A DNA stretch of 64,000 bases, from NCBI RefSeq assembly GCF_025515305.1, contig NZ_JAOPHT010000006.1, positions 1-64,000 on the forward strand, written 5' to 3'. The position numbers and the translations under genes were made by a program. Positions within the stretch are counted from its first letter, which is position 1, and each line of letters opens with the position of its first letter. Of this stretch, positions 17,022 to 25,836 are shown piece by piece. The notes under the pieces are model-generated. The model was given only the letters and a program-made list of their open reading frames with translations, ran no database searches and was not told where the DNA came from. The DNA comes from Roseicyclus sediminis (GTDB lineage: Bacteria; Pseudomonadota; Alphaproteobacteria; Rhodobacterales; Rhodobacteraceae).

Positions 17022-17830
17022 GGCCCGGCGTCCTGAAGCCGCCCGCCCAGCCGCACGGGCGCGATGCGGGTCGCCGCGCCGCTGCGGTCGTCGGTCTCGA
17101 CATAGACGCCCGATAGGGTCGCGGCCTCGTCCGCGGGGGTGAACCGCTCTTTCGGCATGCCCGTGAGGAAGCGTCGCAGCGGTTCCTCCTTCTGCATCCC
17201 GATGACGGAGTTGTAGTCGCCGCACATGCCGGCGTCGCTCTGATAGGCCGTGCCGCGCGGCAGGATCATCGCGTCGGCCGTCGGCACATGGGTGTGCGTG
17301 CCGACGACGAGGCTGGCGCGGCCGTCGCAGAAATGGCCCGTCGCCATCTTCTCGGACGTCGCCTCGGCGTGGATGTCGACGATCACGGCCTGCGCGAGAC
17401 CGCCGCGCGGGTAGGACTTCAACGCCGCATCGAGTGCCGAGAACGGATCGTCGAAGGGGCGCTTCATGAAGACCTGGCCAAGTGCCTGCGCCACCAGAAC
17501 CTTGCGCCCGCCCCGCGCCTCGAACAGGCGCGCGCCCTGCCCCGGAGCCGCCTTGGCGAAGTTGAGCGGACGCAGCACGCGCGGTTCGGACGCGATGAAC
17601 TGCAACATGTCGCGCTGGTCGAAGGCATGGTCGCCGAGCGTGATCACGTCGGCCCCGGCCTCCAGCAGCGCCTTCGCATGGGCCGCGGACAGCCCTGCCC
17701 CCGAGGTCGCGTTCTCGCCGTTCACCACGACGAAATCGAGCCGCCACTCGTCCCGCAGACGGGGCAGCGTCTCGGTCACGGCCGCGCGCCCGGCGCGCCC
17801 CATCACGTCTCCGAGAAAGAGGATCTTCAT
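17018..17830 (-). CDS. TIGR00282/YmdB family metallophosphoesterase
   Basis: A 270-residue cytoplasmic calcineurin-type phosphoesterase of the YmdB/TIGR00282 family. Metal-binding motifs are LFLGDVMGRAGR (residues 4-15), VNGENATSGAGL (about 37-48), TLGDHAFDQRD, IVDIHAEATSEK and VVGTHTHVPTAD. Relatives hydrolyse 2',3'-cyclic nucleotides or cAMP in vitro and affect RNA turnover and biofilm. It follows the cyclo-ligase by 45 bases on the same strand and overlaps the EamA gene by 4 bases. The Met at 17830 fits the conserved N-terminus. Confidence 0.93.
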   Translation of the reverse strand: MKILFLGDVMGRAGRAAVTETLPRLRDEWRLDFVVVNGENATSGAGLSAAHAKALLEAGADVITLGDHAFDQRDMLQFIASEPRVLRPLNFAKAAPGQGARLFEARGGRKVLVAQALGQVFMKRPFDDPFSALDAALKSYPRGGLAQAVIVDIHAEATSEKMATGHFCDGRASLVVGTHTHVPTADAMILPRGTAYQSDAGMCGDYNSVIGMQKEEPLRRFLTGMPKERFTPADEAATLSGVYVETDDRSGAATRIAPVRLGGRLQDAGP

Positions 17831-17875
17831 GACCAAGCCCTTAGGGCCTGTGGCGCGACAGGTCCAGCGGGGACA

Positions 17876-18445
17876 TCACCGCCTGAGAACGCCCGTCTCG
17901 GTGACGAGCGCGTCGAGCGGCTCATCGGTGGGCTCGGACGGAATCCCGGGCAACTCCTGGGCCGCGAAGGCGAAGCCGATGGCCCGCACGGGTCCCCGGC
18001 CGCGCAACAAGGCGAGCGTGCGGTCGTAGAAGCCACCGCCATAGCCAAGCCGGTTGAGCCGAGCGTCGAAGGCCACGAGCGGCACGATCAGCGTGTCGGG
18101 GACAAGCCAGTCGCCCTGCTCGGGGATCAGCGCGCCGAATGGTCCCTCCACCAGCGCCGCATCCGGCCGCCATTCGCGGAAGTCGAGCGGCAGGCCCCGT
18201 CCCGCGATCACCGGGACGGCCAGCCGCGCGCCCGCGCGGTGAAGTGCGGCCATGGCCGGTCGCGGGTCGAGCTCGGTCCTGATCGGCATGTAGCCCGAAA
18301 CGATGCGGTCCGCCGCGGGCCCGATCTCGGCCAGGAGGTGCTCGGTCGCCGGTGGCACGGCATGGGCGGCGAGCGCGAAAGCCGCCTTGCGCGCATCGAA
18401 GGCCTGGCGCCGCAGGGCCGCCTTGGGATCGGGGGCGTCGGTCAT
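17876..18445 (-). CDS. 5-formyltetrahydrofolate cyclo-ligase
   Basis: A 189-residue enzyme that converts 5-formyl-THF to 5,10-methenyl-THF with ATP. Signature features are the N-terminal LRRQAFDARKAA with basic residues that bind phosphate, MPIRTELDPRPA, and the C-terminal glycine-rich NRLGYGGGFYDRTL ATP-binding loop. It is the first gene of the leftward operon and is divergent from the VOC gene with a gap of 116 bases. I looked for a 6S RNA upstream, as occurs next to this gene in some proteobacteria, and saw none. Confidence 0.93.
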   Translation of the reverse strand: MTDAPDPKAALRRQAFDARKAAFALAAHAVPPATEHLLAEIGPAADRIVSGYMPIRTELDPRPAMAALHRAGARLAVPVIAGRGLPLDFREWRPDAALVEGPFGALIPEQGDWLVPDTLIVPLVAFDARLNRLGYGGGFYDRTLALLRGRGPVRAIGFAFAAQELPGIPSEPTDEPLDALVTETGVLRR

Positions 18446-18561
18446 GCCGCCAGACAATCGCGCGCCGTCTGGAACCGCATGGCCGCGCGCGACACATGCC
18501 CGGTCTTTTCCGCCGCGAATGCCCGCGCTAAGCCGTGATGGTCCGGGCAATGGAGGTGCGC

Positions 18562-19176
18562 ATGCTGACACTCGACCACATCGCGGTATCGACGGAGGCG
18601 CTCGAAGACGGCGCGGCGGAGGTCGAGGCGGCGCTCGGCGTTCCCCTCGCACCCGGCGGGCAGCATGCGGCGATGGGGACATGGAACCGCCTCCTGTCGC
18701 TCGGACCCGAGGAGTATTTCGAACTGATCGCGATCGAGCCCGGCGCTCCGGGACCGGACCAGCCGCGCTGGTTCGACCTCGACAATTTCACGGGTGCGAC
18801 GCGGGCGACCACCTGGATCTGCCGGACGGACAACCTCGACGCCGCGCTCGCGGCGGCGCCCGAAGGGGCGGGCGTGCCCTGGGACCTGGAACGGGGCGAC
18901 CTCAGCTGGCGCATGGCGGTGCCGGAGGACGGAAAGCTGCCCTTCGGCGGACTTTTCCCGGCGATGATCCAGTGGAACGGACCGGCGCACCCCGCCCCCC
19001 GCCTTCCCGACAGGGGTGTACGGTTGACCGCGCTGCGCCTCCATTCCCCGGAGGCGGACGCGCTGCGCGCCGCGCTCGCCCCGCTGATCGACGATGCAAG
19101 GCTGCAGGTGATCGGGTCCGACACTCCGCGCATGGAGGCCGTCCTGTCGACACCGCGGGGGGAGGTCCTGTTGTGA
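18562..19176 (+). CDS. VOC / glyoxalase-like domain protein
   Basis: A 204-residue protein opening LTLDHIAVSTEALEDGAAEVEAALGV, the usual first betaalphabeta unit of a vicinal-oxygen-chelate protein of the Glyoxalase_3 type. A second module carries LSWRMAVPEDGKLPFGGLFPAMIQW. Candidate metal ligands are His in LDHIAV and Glu in YFELIAIEPG. The reaction is unknown. GGAGGT at 18552-18557 sits at the right distance from the ATG at 18562, so earlier in-frame ATG codons were rejected. The stop overlaps the next gene by GTGA. Confidence 0.82.
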   Translation: MLTLDHIAVSTEALEDGAAEVEAALGVPLAPGGQHAAMGTWNRLLSLGPEEYFELIAIEPGAPGPDQPRWFDLDNFTGATRATTWICRTDNLDAALAAAPEGAGVPWDLERGDLSWRMAVPEDGKLPFGGLFPAMIQWNGPAHPAPRLPDRGVRLTALRLHSPEADALRAALAPLIDDARLQVIGSDTPRMEAVLSTPRGEVLL

Positions 19177-19652
19177 TCCGCCCCGCCGTGCCGGGCGACG
19201 CCCCTGCCATCGCCGGGATCTGGAACCGGATCATCAGCGAGACCGTCATCACCTTCACCACCGCGGAGAAGGACCCCGGTGCGCTTGCGGCTGGCATCGC
19301 GGAAGGCGCCCCATGCCACGTGGCCGACATGGGGTCGGATGGGGGCGTCGTCGGCTTCGTCACGGCGTTCCAGTTCCGCGGCGGGCCGGGCTATGCCCAT
19401 ACGTTCGAGCATTCCATCCACGTGGCCCGGGGCGCCGAGGGGCGGGGGATCGGCCGCGCGCTGATGCAGGCAGTGGAACGCGACCTGCGCGGGCGCGGCG
19501 TACATTCCCTCTTCGCGGGCGTCTCGGGCGAGAACGCGGGCGGCATCGCCTTCCACGCGGCGCTCGGCTACCGCGAGGCGGCGCGCCTGCGGGAAGTCGG
19601 CTGGAAGTTCGGACGCTGGCACGACCTCGTTCTCATGCAGAAGATGCTCTGA
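19173..19652 (+). CDS. GNAT family N-acetyltransferase, GTG start
   Basis: A 159-residue acetyltransferase with the full GNAT fold: IRPAVPGDAPAIAGIWN at the N-terminus, HSIHVARGAEGRGIGRALMQAVE (acetyl-CoA pyrophosphate loop, about 86-108) and AGVSGENAGGIAFHAALGYRE (about 118-138). It looks like the phosphinothricin or methionine-sulfone acetyltransferase branch, but the substrate is not certain. The start is GTG, overlapping the VOC gene stop as GTGA, and GGGGAGG precedes it. The VOC and GNAT genes form a translationally coupled pair. Confidence 0.88.
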   Translation: MIRPAVPGDAPAIAGIWNRIISETVITFTTAEKDPGALAAGIAEGAPCHVADMGSDGGVVGFVTAFQFRGGPGYAHTFEHSIHVARGAEGRGIGRALMQAVERDLRGRGVHSLFAGVSGENAGGIAFHAALGYREAARLREVGWKFGRWHDLVLMQKML

Positions 19653-19725
19653 CCCCGCCCGAGGGGGGCCCTTTGTCGCGTGCTTTCCCCTGCCGCGCGC
19701 GGCCGCTCTGCGTTAGAAAGGGTTC

Positions 19726-20424
19726 ATGTCGATCTGGACCCGCATATCCGAGGCGCTGGCCGCGATCGCGCAGGGCGAGGGGCTGTCGGCCGTTTTCGAG
19801 CGGCTCCGGACCCCGCCGGAACGCAGCGTGGCCTTCACCATCGCGGTGATCGCCCTGGGTGCGAAGATGGCCAAGGCCGACGGCCGCGTGACGCGCGACG
19901 AGGTCGCCGCCTTCCGGGACGTCTTCCAGATCCCCGCTTCGGACGAGCGCGCGGCGGCGCGGGTCTTCAACCTCGCGCGCGAGGACGTGGCCGGGTTCGA
20001 GGACTACGCCAGCCGTGTCGCGTCGATGTTCCGCACGGCGGAGCAGCCCTGCGGACAGGACAGCGTGCTGTGCGACCTGATGGAGGGATTGTTCCACATC
20101 GCGGCGGCGGACGGCACCTACCACCCCGGGGAAGACGCGTTCCTCGCCCGGGTGGCCGAGATCTTCGGAATGGACGAAGCCCTGTTCCGGCGGATGCGGG
20201 CGCGACACGTGCCCGATGCCGACCCCTACGCGGTGCTGGGGGTCGATCCCGGCGTCGATCTTGCCACCGTGCGCGCGGCCTGGCGGGCCGAGGTGCGCGC
20301 CACCCACCCCGATCGGATGATCGCCCGCGGCGTGCCGGTCGAGGCCGCAAGGCTGGCCGAGGCGCGGCTGGCCGCGATCAACGCCGCATGGGACAGCATC
20401 CGCGCCGAACGCGGCGCGGCATGA
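19726..20424 (+). CDS. DjlA-like TerB/J-domain co-chaperone
   Basis: A 232-residue protein with a TerB-type helical domain (about 32-150; acidic AKADGRVTRDEVAAF and AAADGTYHPGEDAFL repeats resembling metal-binding loops) followed by a C-terminal J domain (about 165-230) with the diagnostic HPD in RATHPDRM. It would stimulate DnaK, as DjlA does, but it lacks an obvious N-terminal transmembrane anchor. The stop overlaps the start of the nuclease-fold gene by ATGA. Confidence 0.88.
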   Translation: MSIWTRISEALAAIAQGEGLSAVFERLRTPPERSVAFTIAVIALGAKMAKADGRVTRDEVAAFRDVFQIPASDERAAARVFNLAREDVAGFEDYASRVASMFRTAEQPCGQDSVLCDLMEGLFHIAAADGTYHPGEDAFLARVAEIFGMDEALFRRMRARHVPDADPYAVLGVDPGVDLATVRAAWRAEVRATHPDRMIARGVPVEAARLAEARLAAINAAWDSIRAERGAA

Positions 20425-21461
20425 CCGCCATGCGCATCGCAACCTACAATGTCGAATGGTTTCACGCCCTGTTCGACCCCGAAGGTCGGCTTCTGAGGGA
20501 CGGGGAACGGTCCTCCCGCGAGGGTGTCACGCGGGAGGAACAGATCGACGCGCTCTTCACCGTCTTCCGGGCGCTGGATGCCGACGCCATCCTCGTGGTG
20601 GAGGCGCCAGACATCTCGCGACGGCATGACGGTATCGCAGCGCTCGAAACCTTCGCGAGCGAGGCAGGCATCCGCGCCCGTGCAGCCCTGTCCGGTTTCC
20701 CGAACCATACCCAGCAGGAACTCATGCTGCTCTATGATCCGGACGTGATCTCGGCGCGGCACGATCCGCTGGGGCCGGTCGCGGGCAAGCATGGACGCAG
20801 CGACGTGCCGCGCTTCGACACCACGTTCCGGATCGATCTCGACATCGACGCGCAGGAAGACGTTGTCACCTTCTCCAAACCGCCGCTGGAGGCGGCGCTG
20901 GAAACCCCGCTCGGCGATATCCGCCTGATCGGCTGTCATGTGAAATCGAAAGCGCCCCATGGTGCGCGCAATGCCGACGAGGCGATGAGCTTCGCCATCG
21001 CGAACCGGCGCAAGCAACTGGCACAGTGCATCTGGCTGCGGCGGCGCATCGAGGAGCACCTGATGGCCGGCGACCAGCTCATCGTGGCGGGCGACCTGAA
21101 CGATGGCCCGGGCCTCGACGAATACGAGCGGCTCTTCGGTCGCTCCGGCGTCGAGGTCGTCGTCGGGGCCGGGGCCGAACCGGACATGCGGCTCTACGAT
21201 CCCCACGCGATGCAGGCGCTGCAGAGCCGGATCTCGGCCCAGCCGACCACCGCACGGTTCTACATAGCGGGCGAGGACCGGTGGCTGTCCGCCCTCCTAG
21301 ACTACATCATGGTGTCGCCGACGCTTCGGCGGAAAGCCCGGCGATGGCGGATATGGCACCCTTTCGACGATCCCACCTGCTGGCGCGACGCGGCGTTGCA
21401 GCGGGCACTCCTGCACGCGTCGGACCATTTTCCGGTAACCCTTGATTTCGGCCACGGCTGA
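20421..21461 (+). CDS. Endonuclease/exonuclease/phosphatase family protein
   Basis: A 346-residue EEP-fold protein. Conserved elements in order are MRIATYNVEWFH (metal-binding Asn and Glu), VVEAPD, a substrate block IGCHVKSKAPHG, IVAGDLNDGPG (about 220), DYIMVSP and the final HASDHFPVTLDF with the catalytic Asp-His pair. It could cleave nucleic acid or a phosphodiester in a small molecule. No signal peptide is present. Its ATG overlaps the DjlA-like stop (ATGA), suggesting coupled expression. Confidence 0.88.
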   Translation: MTAMRIATYNVEWFHALFDPEGRLLRDGERSSREGVTREEQIDALFTVFRALDADAILVVEAPDISRRHDGIAALETFASEAGIRARAALSGFPNHTQQELMLLYDPDVISARHDPLGPVAGKHGRSDVPRFDTTFRIDLDIDAQEDVVTFSKPPLEAALETPLGDIRLIGCHVKSKAPHGARNADEAMSFAIANRRKQLAQCIWLRRRIEEHLMAGDQLIVAGDLNDGPGLDEYERLFGRSGVEVVVGAGAEPDMRLYDPHAMQALQSRISAQPTTARFYIAGEDRWLSALLDYIMVSPTLRRKARRWRIWHPFDDPTCWRDAALQRALLHASDHFPVTLDFGHG

Positions 21462-21506
21462 GCGCGGCCCCTTAACGCAGGGCGCGATCTTGCCTATATT
21501 TCGACC

Positions 21507-21860
21507 ATGAGACGCATCCTTGGCCCCATGTCACTGACCATTTTGCTCGCGCTTCCCGCCGCAGCGCAGGAGGACAGCGAAACCGAGCGCGGCTTCGACC
21601 TTCTGCGCGAGGGGTCGCGGATGATCCTCGAGGGTATCCTCGAGGACATGCGGCCCATGCTGGAGGAGGCGCGGCCTTTCTTCGAAGAGGAAATGCTGCC
21701 CTTCCTCGAATCGCTCGGCGCGCTGATGGACGACATCACCGCCTACGAGCGGCCCGAGCGGTTGCCGAACGGCGACATAATCATCCGCCGCTCGCCTGAC
21801 CGGCCATGGACGGAACCGGAGGAGCCCGAAGTGGGCGAGGACGGCGAGGTGGAGCTCTAA
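21507..21860 (+). CDS. Small exported acidic protein
   Basis: A 117-residue protein with a signal peptide (about 1-20, ending LALPAAAQ) and a mature domain made of acidic amphipathic helices: LREGSRMILEGILEDMRPMLEEARPF at its core. It has a conserved-looking NGDIIIRRSPD and ends in a Glu-rich tail. I recall the same layout in other roseobacters without a known function. It is likely periplasmic. It converges on the TetR gene. Confidence 0.7.
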   Translation: MRRILGPMSLTILLALPAAAQEDSETERGFDLLREGSRMILEGILEDMRPMLEEARPFFEEEMLPFLESLGALMDDITAYERPERLPNGDIIIRRSPDRPWTEPEEPEVGEDGEVEL

Positions 21861-21944
21861 GAACCGAACGCATGTGTACGGAAAGTGTCCGGGCACTTGT
21901 GTATGGTTTGATCACGCCGCCAAACCGTTGAGACCCGGCAGCAG

Positions 21945-22478
21945 TCAGCGGCTGAGAAGCGCGGCCAGGTCTTCGATTTCGGCATCGCTCAGTTCCTGAC
22001 CTTCCGACCGCATCATCATCAGCCGCCCGATCGCCGCCCAGTAGAGCATCCTCGACCGCGGCCCGATCTCGGCCTCGGAGACGCCCAGCGCGGCCAGCAA
22101 TTGCTCGGCGAAGCGGATGCGCCGCCAGTCCACCGCGGCCACGGTCTGCGCGACCTCCGCGTCCACGGTCGCCCAGGCGCGCATCGCGCGTTCCAGCGCA
22201 GCCCCGGACCGCAACGCGCGCCGCATGAGCCCGCGCAATTGCGCCTCGGCGTCGCCATCGCGGACAACCGCGCGCACCAGTTCCTCGGTTGTTCTGTCCA
22301 TCCAGTGGGCGACGAGGTCCCGCTTGAAGGCGGCAAGATCCTCGAAATGCCAATAGAAGCTTCCCCTCGTAACGCCCAGCCCGGCGGCGAGCGTCTGCGC
22401 CTTCAGCGCGCCATGGCCGTTCTCCGCCAGCTGCGCCAACGCGAAATCAAGCCAGTCGGACTTGTCGAGACGACTCAT
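21945..22478 (-). CDS. TetR family transcriptional regulator
   Basis: A 177-residue repressor. The N-terminal helix-turn-helix reads LAQLAENGHGALKAQTLAAGLGVTRGSFYWHFEDLAAFKRDL (about 11-50), with the classic GVTRGSFYWHF recognition helix. The C-terminal domain is ligand-binding and of unknown specificity. The Met at 22478 was taken instead of 22508, since the extension runs into the operator-like repeat. A perfect 10-bp inverted repeat 26-62 bases upstream is a candidate auto-operator. It is divergent from pepF, which it may or may not control. Confidence 0.88.
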   Translation of the reverse strand: MSRLDKSDWLDFALAQLAENGHGALKAQTLAAGLGVTRGSFYWHFEDLAAFKRDLVAHWMDRTTEELVRAVVRDGDAEAQLRGLMRRALRSGAALERAMRAWATVDAEVAQTVAAVDWRRIRFAEQLLAALGVSEAEIGPRSRMLYWAAIGRLMMMRSEGQELSDAEIEDLAALLSR

Positions 22479-22503
22479 GTGCGGCCCCCTGTATCTCCAA
22501 ACA

Positions 22504-22540
22504 TACACCTGTGTTTTTTTCCCGAAAAGACACAGGTGTA
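22504..22540. promoter_or_regulatory. Perfect inverted repeat, candidate TetR operator
   Basis: TACACCTGTG (22504-22513) and CACAGGTGTA (22531-22540) are perfect inverted copies around a 17-base centre containing a run of seven T. The element lies just in front of the TetR start. The arm length and position suit an operator, though the 37-base span is long for one TetR dimer and could hold two. Confidence 0.55.
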
Positions 22541-22827
22541 CGGTTCCTCGGCCGCCCCACGCTCACGTTGTTCCGACCATTGGCGCATACACCAGCACGG
22601 AGGCCCGGTACGTCAATGCCTGTGTCAGCTTTCCAGCGTCCCGCGGTTGCCCCCGCGCGGGTCATTCCGGCCCTGTTGCGATCCGGGTGCCCGCCAACCG
22701 GCGGCATCGGCATGACGGTTCACCTCTGGCAATGCGCCGGTCCGTCCCCGCCAATCGGGACCAAGGGTTGAGACCCGACGCGGCGGGGCGCATATCTGTC
22801 GGGACACATTTCCAAGACGAGGTTCCC
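22541..22827. other. Gap before pepF
   Basis: Nearly 290 bases between the TetR operator-like repeat and pepF. I see no protein-like frame, tRNA or clear terminator. The pepF promoter is presumably here, but no convincing -35/-10 pair stands out. Confidence 0.5.
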
Positions 22828-24660
22828 ATGCGCCTGCCCTTCCCCGCCCCGCTCCCCACCCGCGACGCCGCCAAGGATGCGGGAGGCAAACCGCTGGGCG
22901 ATCTGCCGGACTGGGATCTGAGCGACCTCTACAGGGCGCCGGACGCGCCCGAGTTAACGCGTGACCTCGACTGGCTGGAAACCGAGTGCGCCGCCTTCGC
23001 CGCCGATTACGAAGGCAAGCTCGCCGAGTTGTCCGCCGCCGACCTCCTTGCCTGCATCACCCGCTACGAGATCATCGACATGAAGGCCGGCCGCGTCATG
23101 TCCTATGCGGGCCTGCGCTACTACCAGCAGACGACGAACCCCGAGCGGGCGAAGTTCATGTCCGACATGCAGGATCGGATCACCACCTTCACCACGCCGC
23201 TCGTCTTCTTCGGGCTGGAGTTCAACCGCATCCCCGACGACCGCTACGACGCGCTGATGGCCGAGAATGCCGACCTCGCGCGATACAAGCCCGTGCTCGA
23301 CCGGATGCGCGCGATGAAGCCCTACCAGCTGTCGGATGAGCTGGAGAAATTCCTCCACGACACTTCGGTCGTGGGCGCGAGCGCCTGGAACAAGCTTTTC
23401 GACGAGACGATCGCGGGGCTGGCCTTCGACGTGGACGGCGAAAGCCTTGGCATCGAATCGACGCTGAACCTCCTCACCGACCAGGACCGCGCGAAGCGCG
23501 AGGCCGGCGCGCGGGCGCTGGCCGAGACCTTCGGCGCGCGGCTGCCCCTCTTTGCGCGGGTGCACAACACGCTCGCCAAGGAAAAGGAGATCACCGACCG
23601 CTGGCGCAAGCTGCCGACGCCGCAGATGTCGCGCCACCTCGCCAACCACGTGGAGCCCGAAGTGGTCGAGGCACTGCGGAACGCGGTTGTCGCGGCCTAT
23701 CCGCGCCTCAGCCACCGGTACTATGCGCTCAAGGCGAAATGGCTTGGCCTCGACAAGCTGCAGGTCTGGGACCGGAACGCGCCGCTGCCGATGGAGGAAA
23801 CCCGGATCGTCGGCTGGGACGAGGCACGCCGCATCGTGACGGAGGCCTATGCGGGCTTCGACCCGAAGATGGCCGAGCTGGCCGAGCCCTTCTTCACCGA
23901 CGGCTGGATCGACGCGGGCGTCAAGGAGGGCAAGGCGCCCGGCGCCTTCGCGCACCCCACCGTCTCGGACGTGCACCCCTACGTGATGCTGAACTACCTC
24001 GGCAAGCCGCGGGACGTGATGACGCTCGCCCACGAGCTCGGCCATGGCGTGCATCAGCGGCTGGCGGCGGGACAGGGGGAACTCCTCTCCTCCACGCCCC
24101 TGACGCTTGCCGAGACGGCGAGCGTCTTCGGCGAGATGCTGACCTTCCGCAAGATGCTTGAAGGGGCCAAGGACGACGCCGCGCGCAAGGTCCTGCTGGC
24201 CGGCAAGGTCGAGGACATGATCAACACGGTCGTGCGCCAGATCGCCTTCTACGACTTCGAGTGCAAGCTGCACGAGGCGCGCCGCGCGGGCGAGCTGACG
24301 CCCGACGACATCAACGCGCTTTGGATGTCCGTGCAGGGCGAAAGCCTTGGGCCGGTCTTCGAGTTCATGGAGGGCTACGAGACCTTCTGGGCCTATATCC
24401 CCCACTTCGTCCACTCGCCCTTCTACGTCTACGCCTACGCCTTCGGCGACGGGCTGGTGAACGCGCTCTATGCCGTCTACGAGGAGGGCGCGCCGGGCTT
24501 CCAAGAGAAGTATTTCGACATGCTGAAGGCCGGCGGATCGAAGCACCACAAGGCGCTTCTGGCACCCTTCGGTCTCGACGCGACAGACCCCGCGTTCTGG
24601 GACAAGGGCCTCGGCATGATCGAGGGTTTCATCGATCAGCTTGAAGCGATGGAGGACTGA
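22828..24660 (+). CDS. pepF: M3 family oligoendopeptidase F
   Basis: A 610-residue cytoplasmic zinc metallopeptidase that cuts short peptides. The catalytic site is TLAHELGHGVHQRLA (HExxH at about 400), with the third ligand Glu in TLAETASVFGEM about 25 residues on, as in M3 enzymes. Upstream parts include the family LPDWDLSDLYRAPDAPEL and a long helical region. The Met at 22828 begins the family-typical N-terminus; a frame open back to 22462 overlaps regulatory DNA. It is divergent from the TetR gene by 350 bases. Confidence 0.94.
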   Translation: MRLPFPAPLPTRDAAKDAGGKPLGDLPDWDLSDLYRAPDAPELTRDLDWLETECAAFAADYEGKLAELSAADLLACITRYEIIDMKAGRVMSYAGLRYYQQTTNPERAKFMSDMQDRITTFTTPLVFFGLEFNRIPDDRYDALMAENADLARYKPVLDRMRAMKPYQLSDELEKFLHDTSVVGASAWNKLFDETIAGLAFDVDGESLGIESTLNLLTDQDRAKREAGARALAETFGARLPLFARVHNTLAKEKEITDRWRKLPTPQMSRHLANHVEPEVVEALRNAVVAAYPRLSHRYYALKAKWLGLDKLQVWDRNAPLPMEETRIVGWDEARRIVTEAYAGFDPKMAELAEPFFTDGWIDAGVKEGKAPGAFAHPTVSDVHPYVMLNYLGKPRDVMTLAHELGHGVHQRLAAGQGELLSSTPLTLAETASVFGEMLTFRKMLEGAKDDAARKVLLAGKVEDMINTVVRQIAFYDFECKLHEARRAGELTPDDINALWMSVQGESLGPVFEFMEGYETFWAYIPHFVHSPFYVYAYAFGDGLVNALYAVYEEGAPGFQEKYFDMLKAGGSKHHKALLAPFGLDATDPAFWDKGLGMIEGFIDQLEAMED

Positions 24661-24726
24661 CGGCAGGCCCGGCCGGAGGCCCGCCCAAGCCGGCTGCACG
24701 CCACATAGGGTGTGCGGCCGGAGGGG

Positions 24727-24778
24727 TCTGAAATCTTGCGAAGGCGCGCGCTGCTGCGGCCAAATCCCTGATTTCAGA
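24727..24778. repeat. Inverted repeat downstream of pepF
   Basis: TCTGAAATC (24727-24735) and GATTTCAGA (24770-24778) form a perfect 9-bp inverted repeat with a 34-base loop, in the 233-bp gap between pepF and the next gene. It may be a transcript-end structure or an operator for the following gene. No T run follows. Confidence 0.4.
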
Positions 24779-24893
24779 TGCTCCTGTTGATGAAAAGGCC
24801 CTCATCGCGTCTACTGGAGGTTATTGCGAATCATCCGACCGCGCCGTGCCGGCGCGGTTTAGGACTTCGTGCGACGGCACCCGGGGCGGATCG

Positions 24894-25709
24894 ATGGACG
24901 GATCCAACATCACGAAAAGGGCAAGCGTGGGTCTCCCCTGGGCGACGCGCGACGATGCCCTGTTCCGGATCGTCTACTTCGGCGAAGCACTCCGCGCGAT
25001 GACGGAACACGTCAGCGACGCCCTGATCTCCGGCCCCTGCGAGCCCATGATCGACGTGCTCGACGATGCCTTCGACCGGATGAGCGAGGTGCGCCCCAGC
25101 TTCTCGCCCGAGGAATTCACGCTCTACGTGATGTCGCGCATGCTCGGCCTTTGCGAGGACGACGAGGAAGCGCGCCAGTTCCGGATCGGCGCGGCACAGT
25201 ACATCGTCAAGTCGGCCAAGGCACTGCCCGAGGATTACGCCGTCATCGTCGAAGACGCCGAACGGATGCTTGCCGACAACGACGTGGACGAGAACGCCGC
25301 GCAGGCGGCTATCGCGGACGCCAGGGCCGAGACACAGGCGGAGCCAAGCGCGCCGTCGCAGGACGCATCCGGTCTTGCCGCCTCTGCTCCCCTGGGCCTC
25401 GAGGAGGCCGTCGCGATGGCGCGGGCCGAGCCTGCGGCCAAGGCCGAAGCGCGCCCCCTGGCGCTACGCAAGGCCGTCCCGGCCGCGCCCGTCGCGGACA
25501 CTCGGGAGGCGATTTCGGATACTGAAAACCGTCGGCCCGTGCGCATCCGGTATACCGAACGGCAAGGCGGCGTCTTCGGCGAAGTCACCGACAAGATCAT
25601 CATCGGCGGCGCCGTGTTCGTCTTCCTGACTGCGATCTTTCTCATGGCGGGCGGCATCGCCGAACTGCCGGGGGTCGAGATCTTCTCGCGAGAACGCGTA
25701 GGCTGGTAG
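24894..25709 (+). CDS. Hypothetical protein with C-terminal membrane anchor
   Basis: A 271-residue protein. The N-terminal half (about 10-140) is helical and acidic (FRIVYFGEALRAMTEHVSDAL, FSPEEFTLYVMSRMLGL). The middle (about 145-225) is Ala/Glu-rich and low complexity. One hydrophobic helix lies near the C-terminus (IIIGGAVFVFLTAIFLMAGGIAEL), making it a tail-anchored-like inner-membrane protein with a cytoplasmic N-domain. No family recognised. The Met at 24894 starts shortly before the conserved-looking part; a start at 24846 adds 16 atypical residues. Confidence 0.7.
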   Translation: MDGSNITKRASVGLPWATRDDALFRIVYFGEALRAMTEHVSDALISGPCEPMIDVLDDAFDRMSEVRPSFSPEEFTLYVMSRMLGLCEDDEEARQFRIGAAQYIVKSAKALPEDYAVIVEDAERMLADNDVDENAAQAAIADARAETQAEPSAPSQDASGLAASAPLGLEEAVAMARAEPAAKAEARPLALRKAVPAAPVADTREAISDTENRRPVRIRYTERQGGVFGEVTDKIIIGGAVFVFLTAIFLMAGGIAELPGVEIFSRERVGW

Positions 25710-25836
25710 CGACCCCGACCGACGCGGCGGCGCACACGCCTGCCCGGACATCGCGACATTCTGAACCAACCCGCACGCGGGAGGCCGCCCCTCCACGACG
25801 GCAGGCGGCATCCCGGTCACGGGCAGGTGCGCGGAC

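Noticed and set aside
18446-18561. 6S RNA next to the 5-formyl-THF cyclo-ligase gene
   Set aside because: The gap is only about 115 bases and shows no long rod-like pairing with an open central bubble.
24661-24893. Short ORF at 24778 as a separate gene
   Set aside because: Its frame overlaps the start region of the 271-residue gene, it lacks a ribosome-binding site and its product has no recognisable features.
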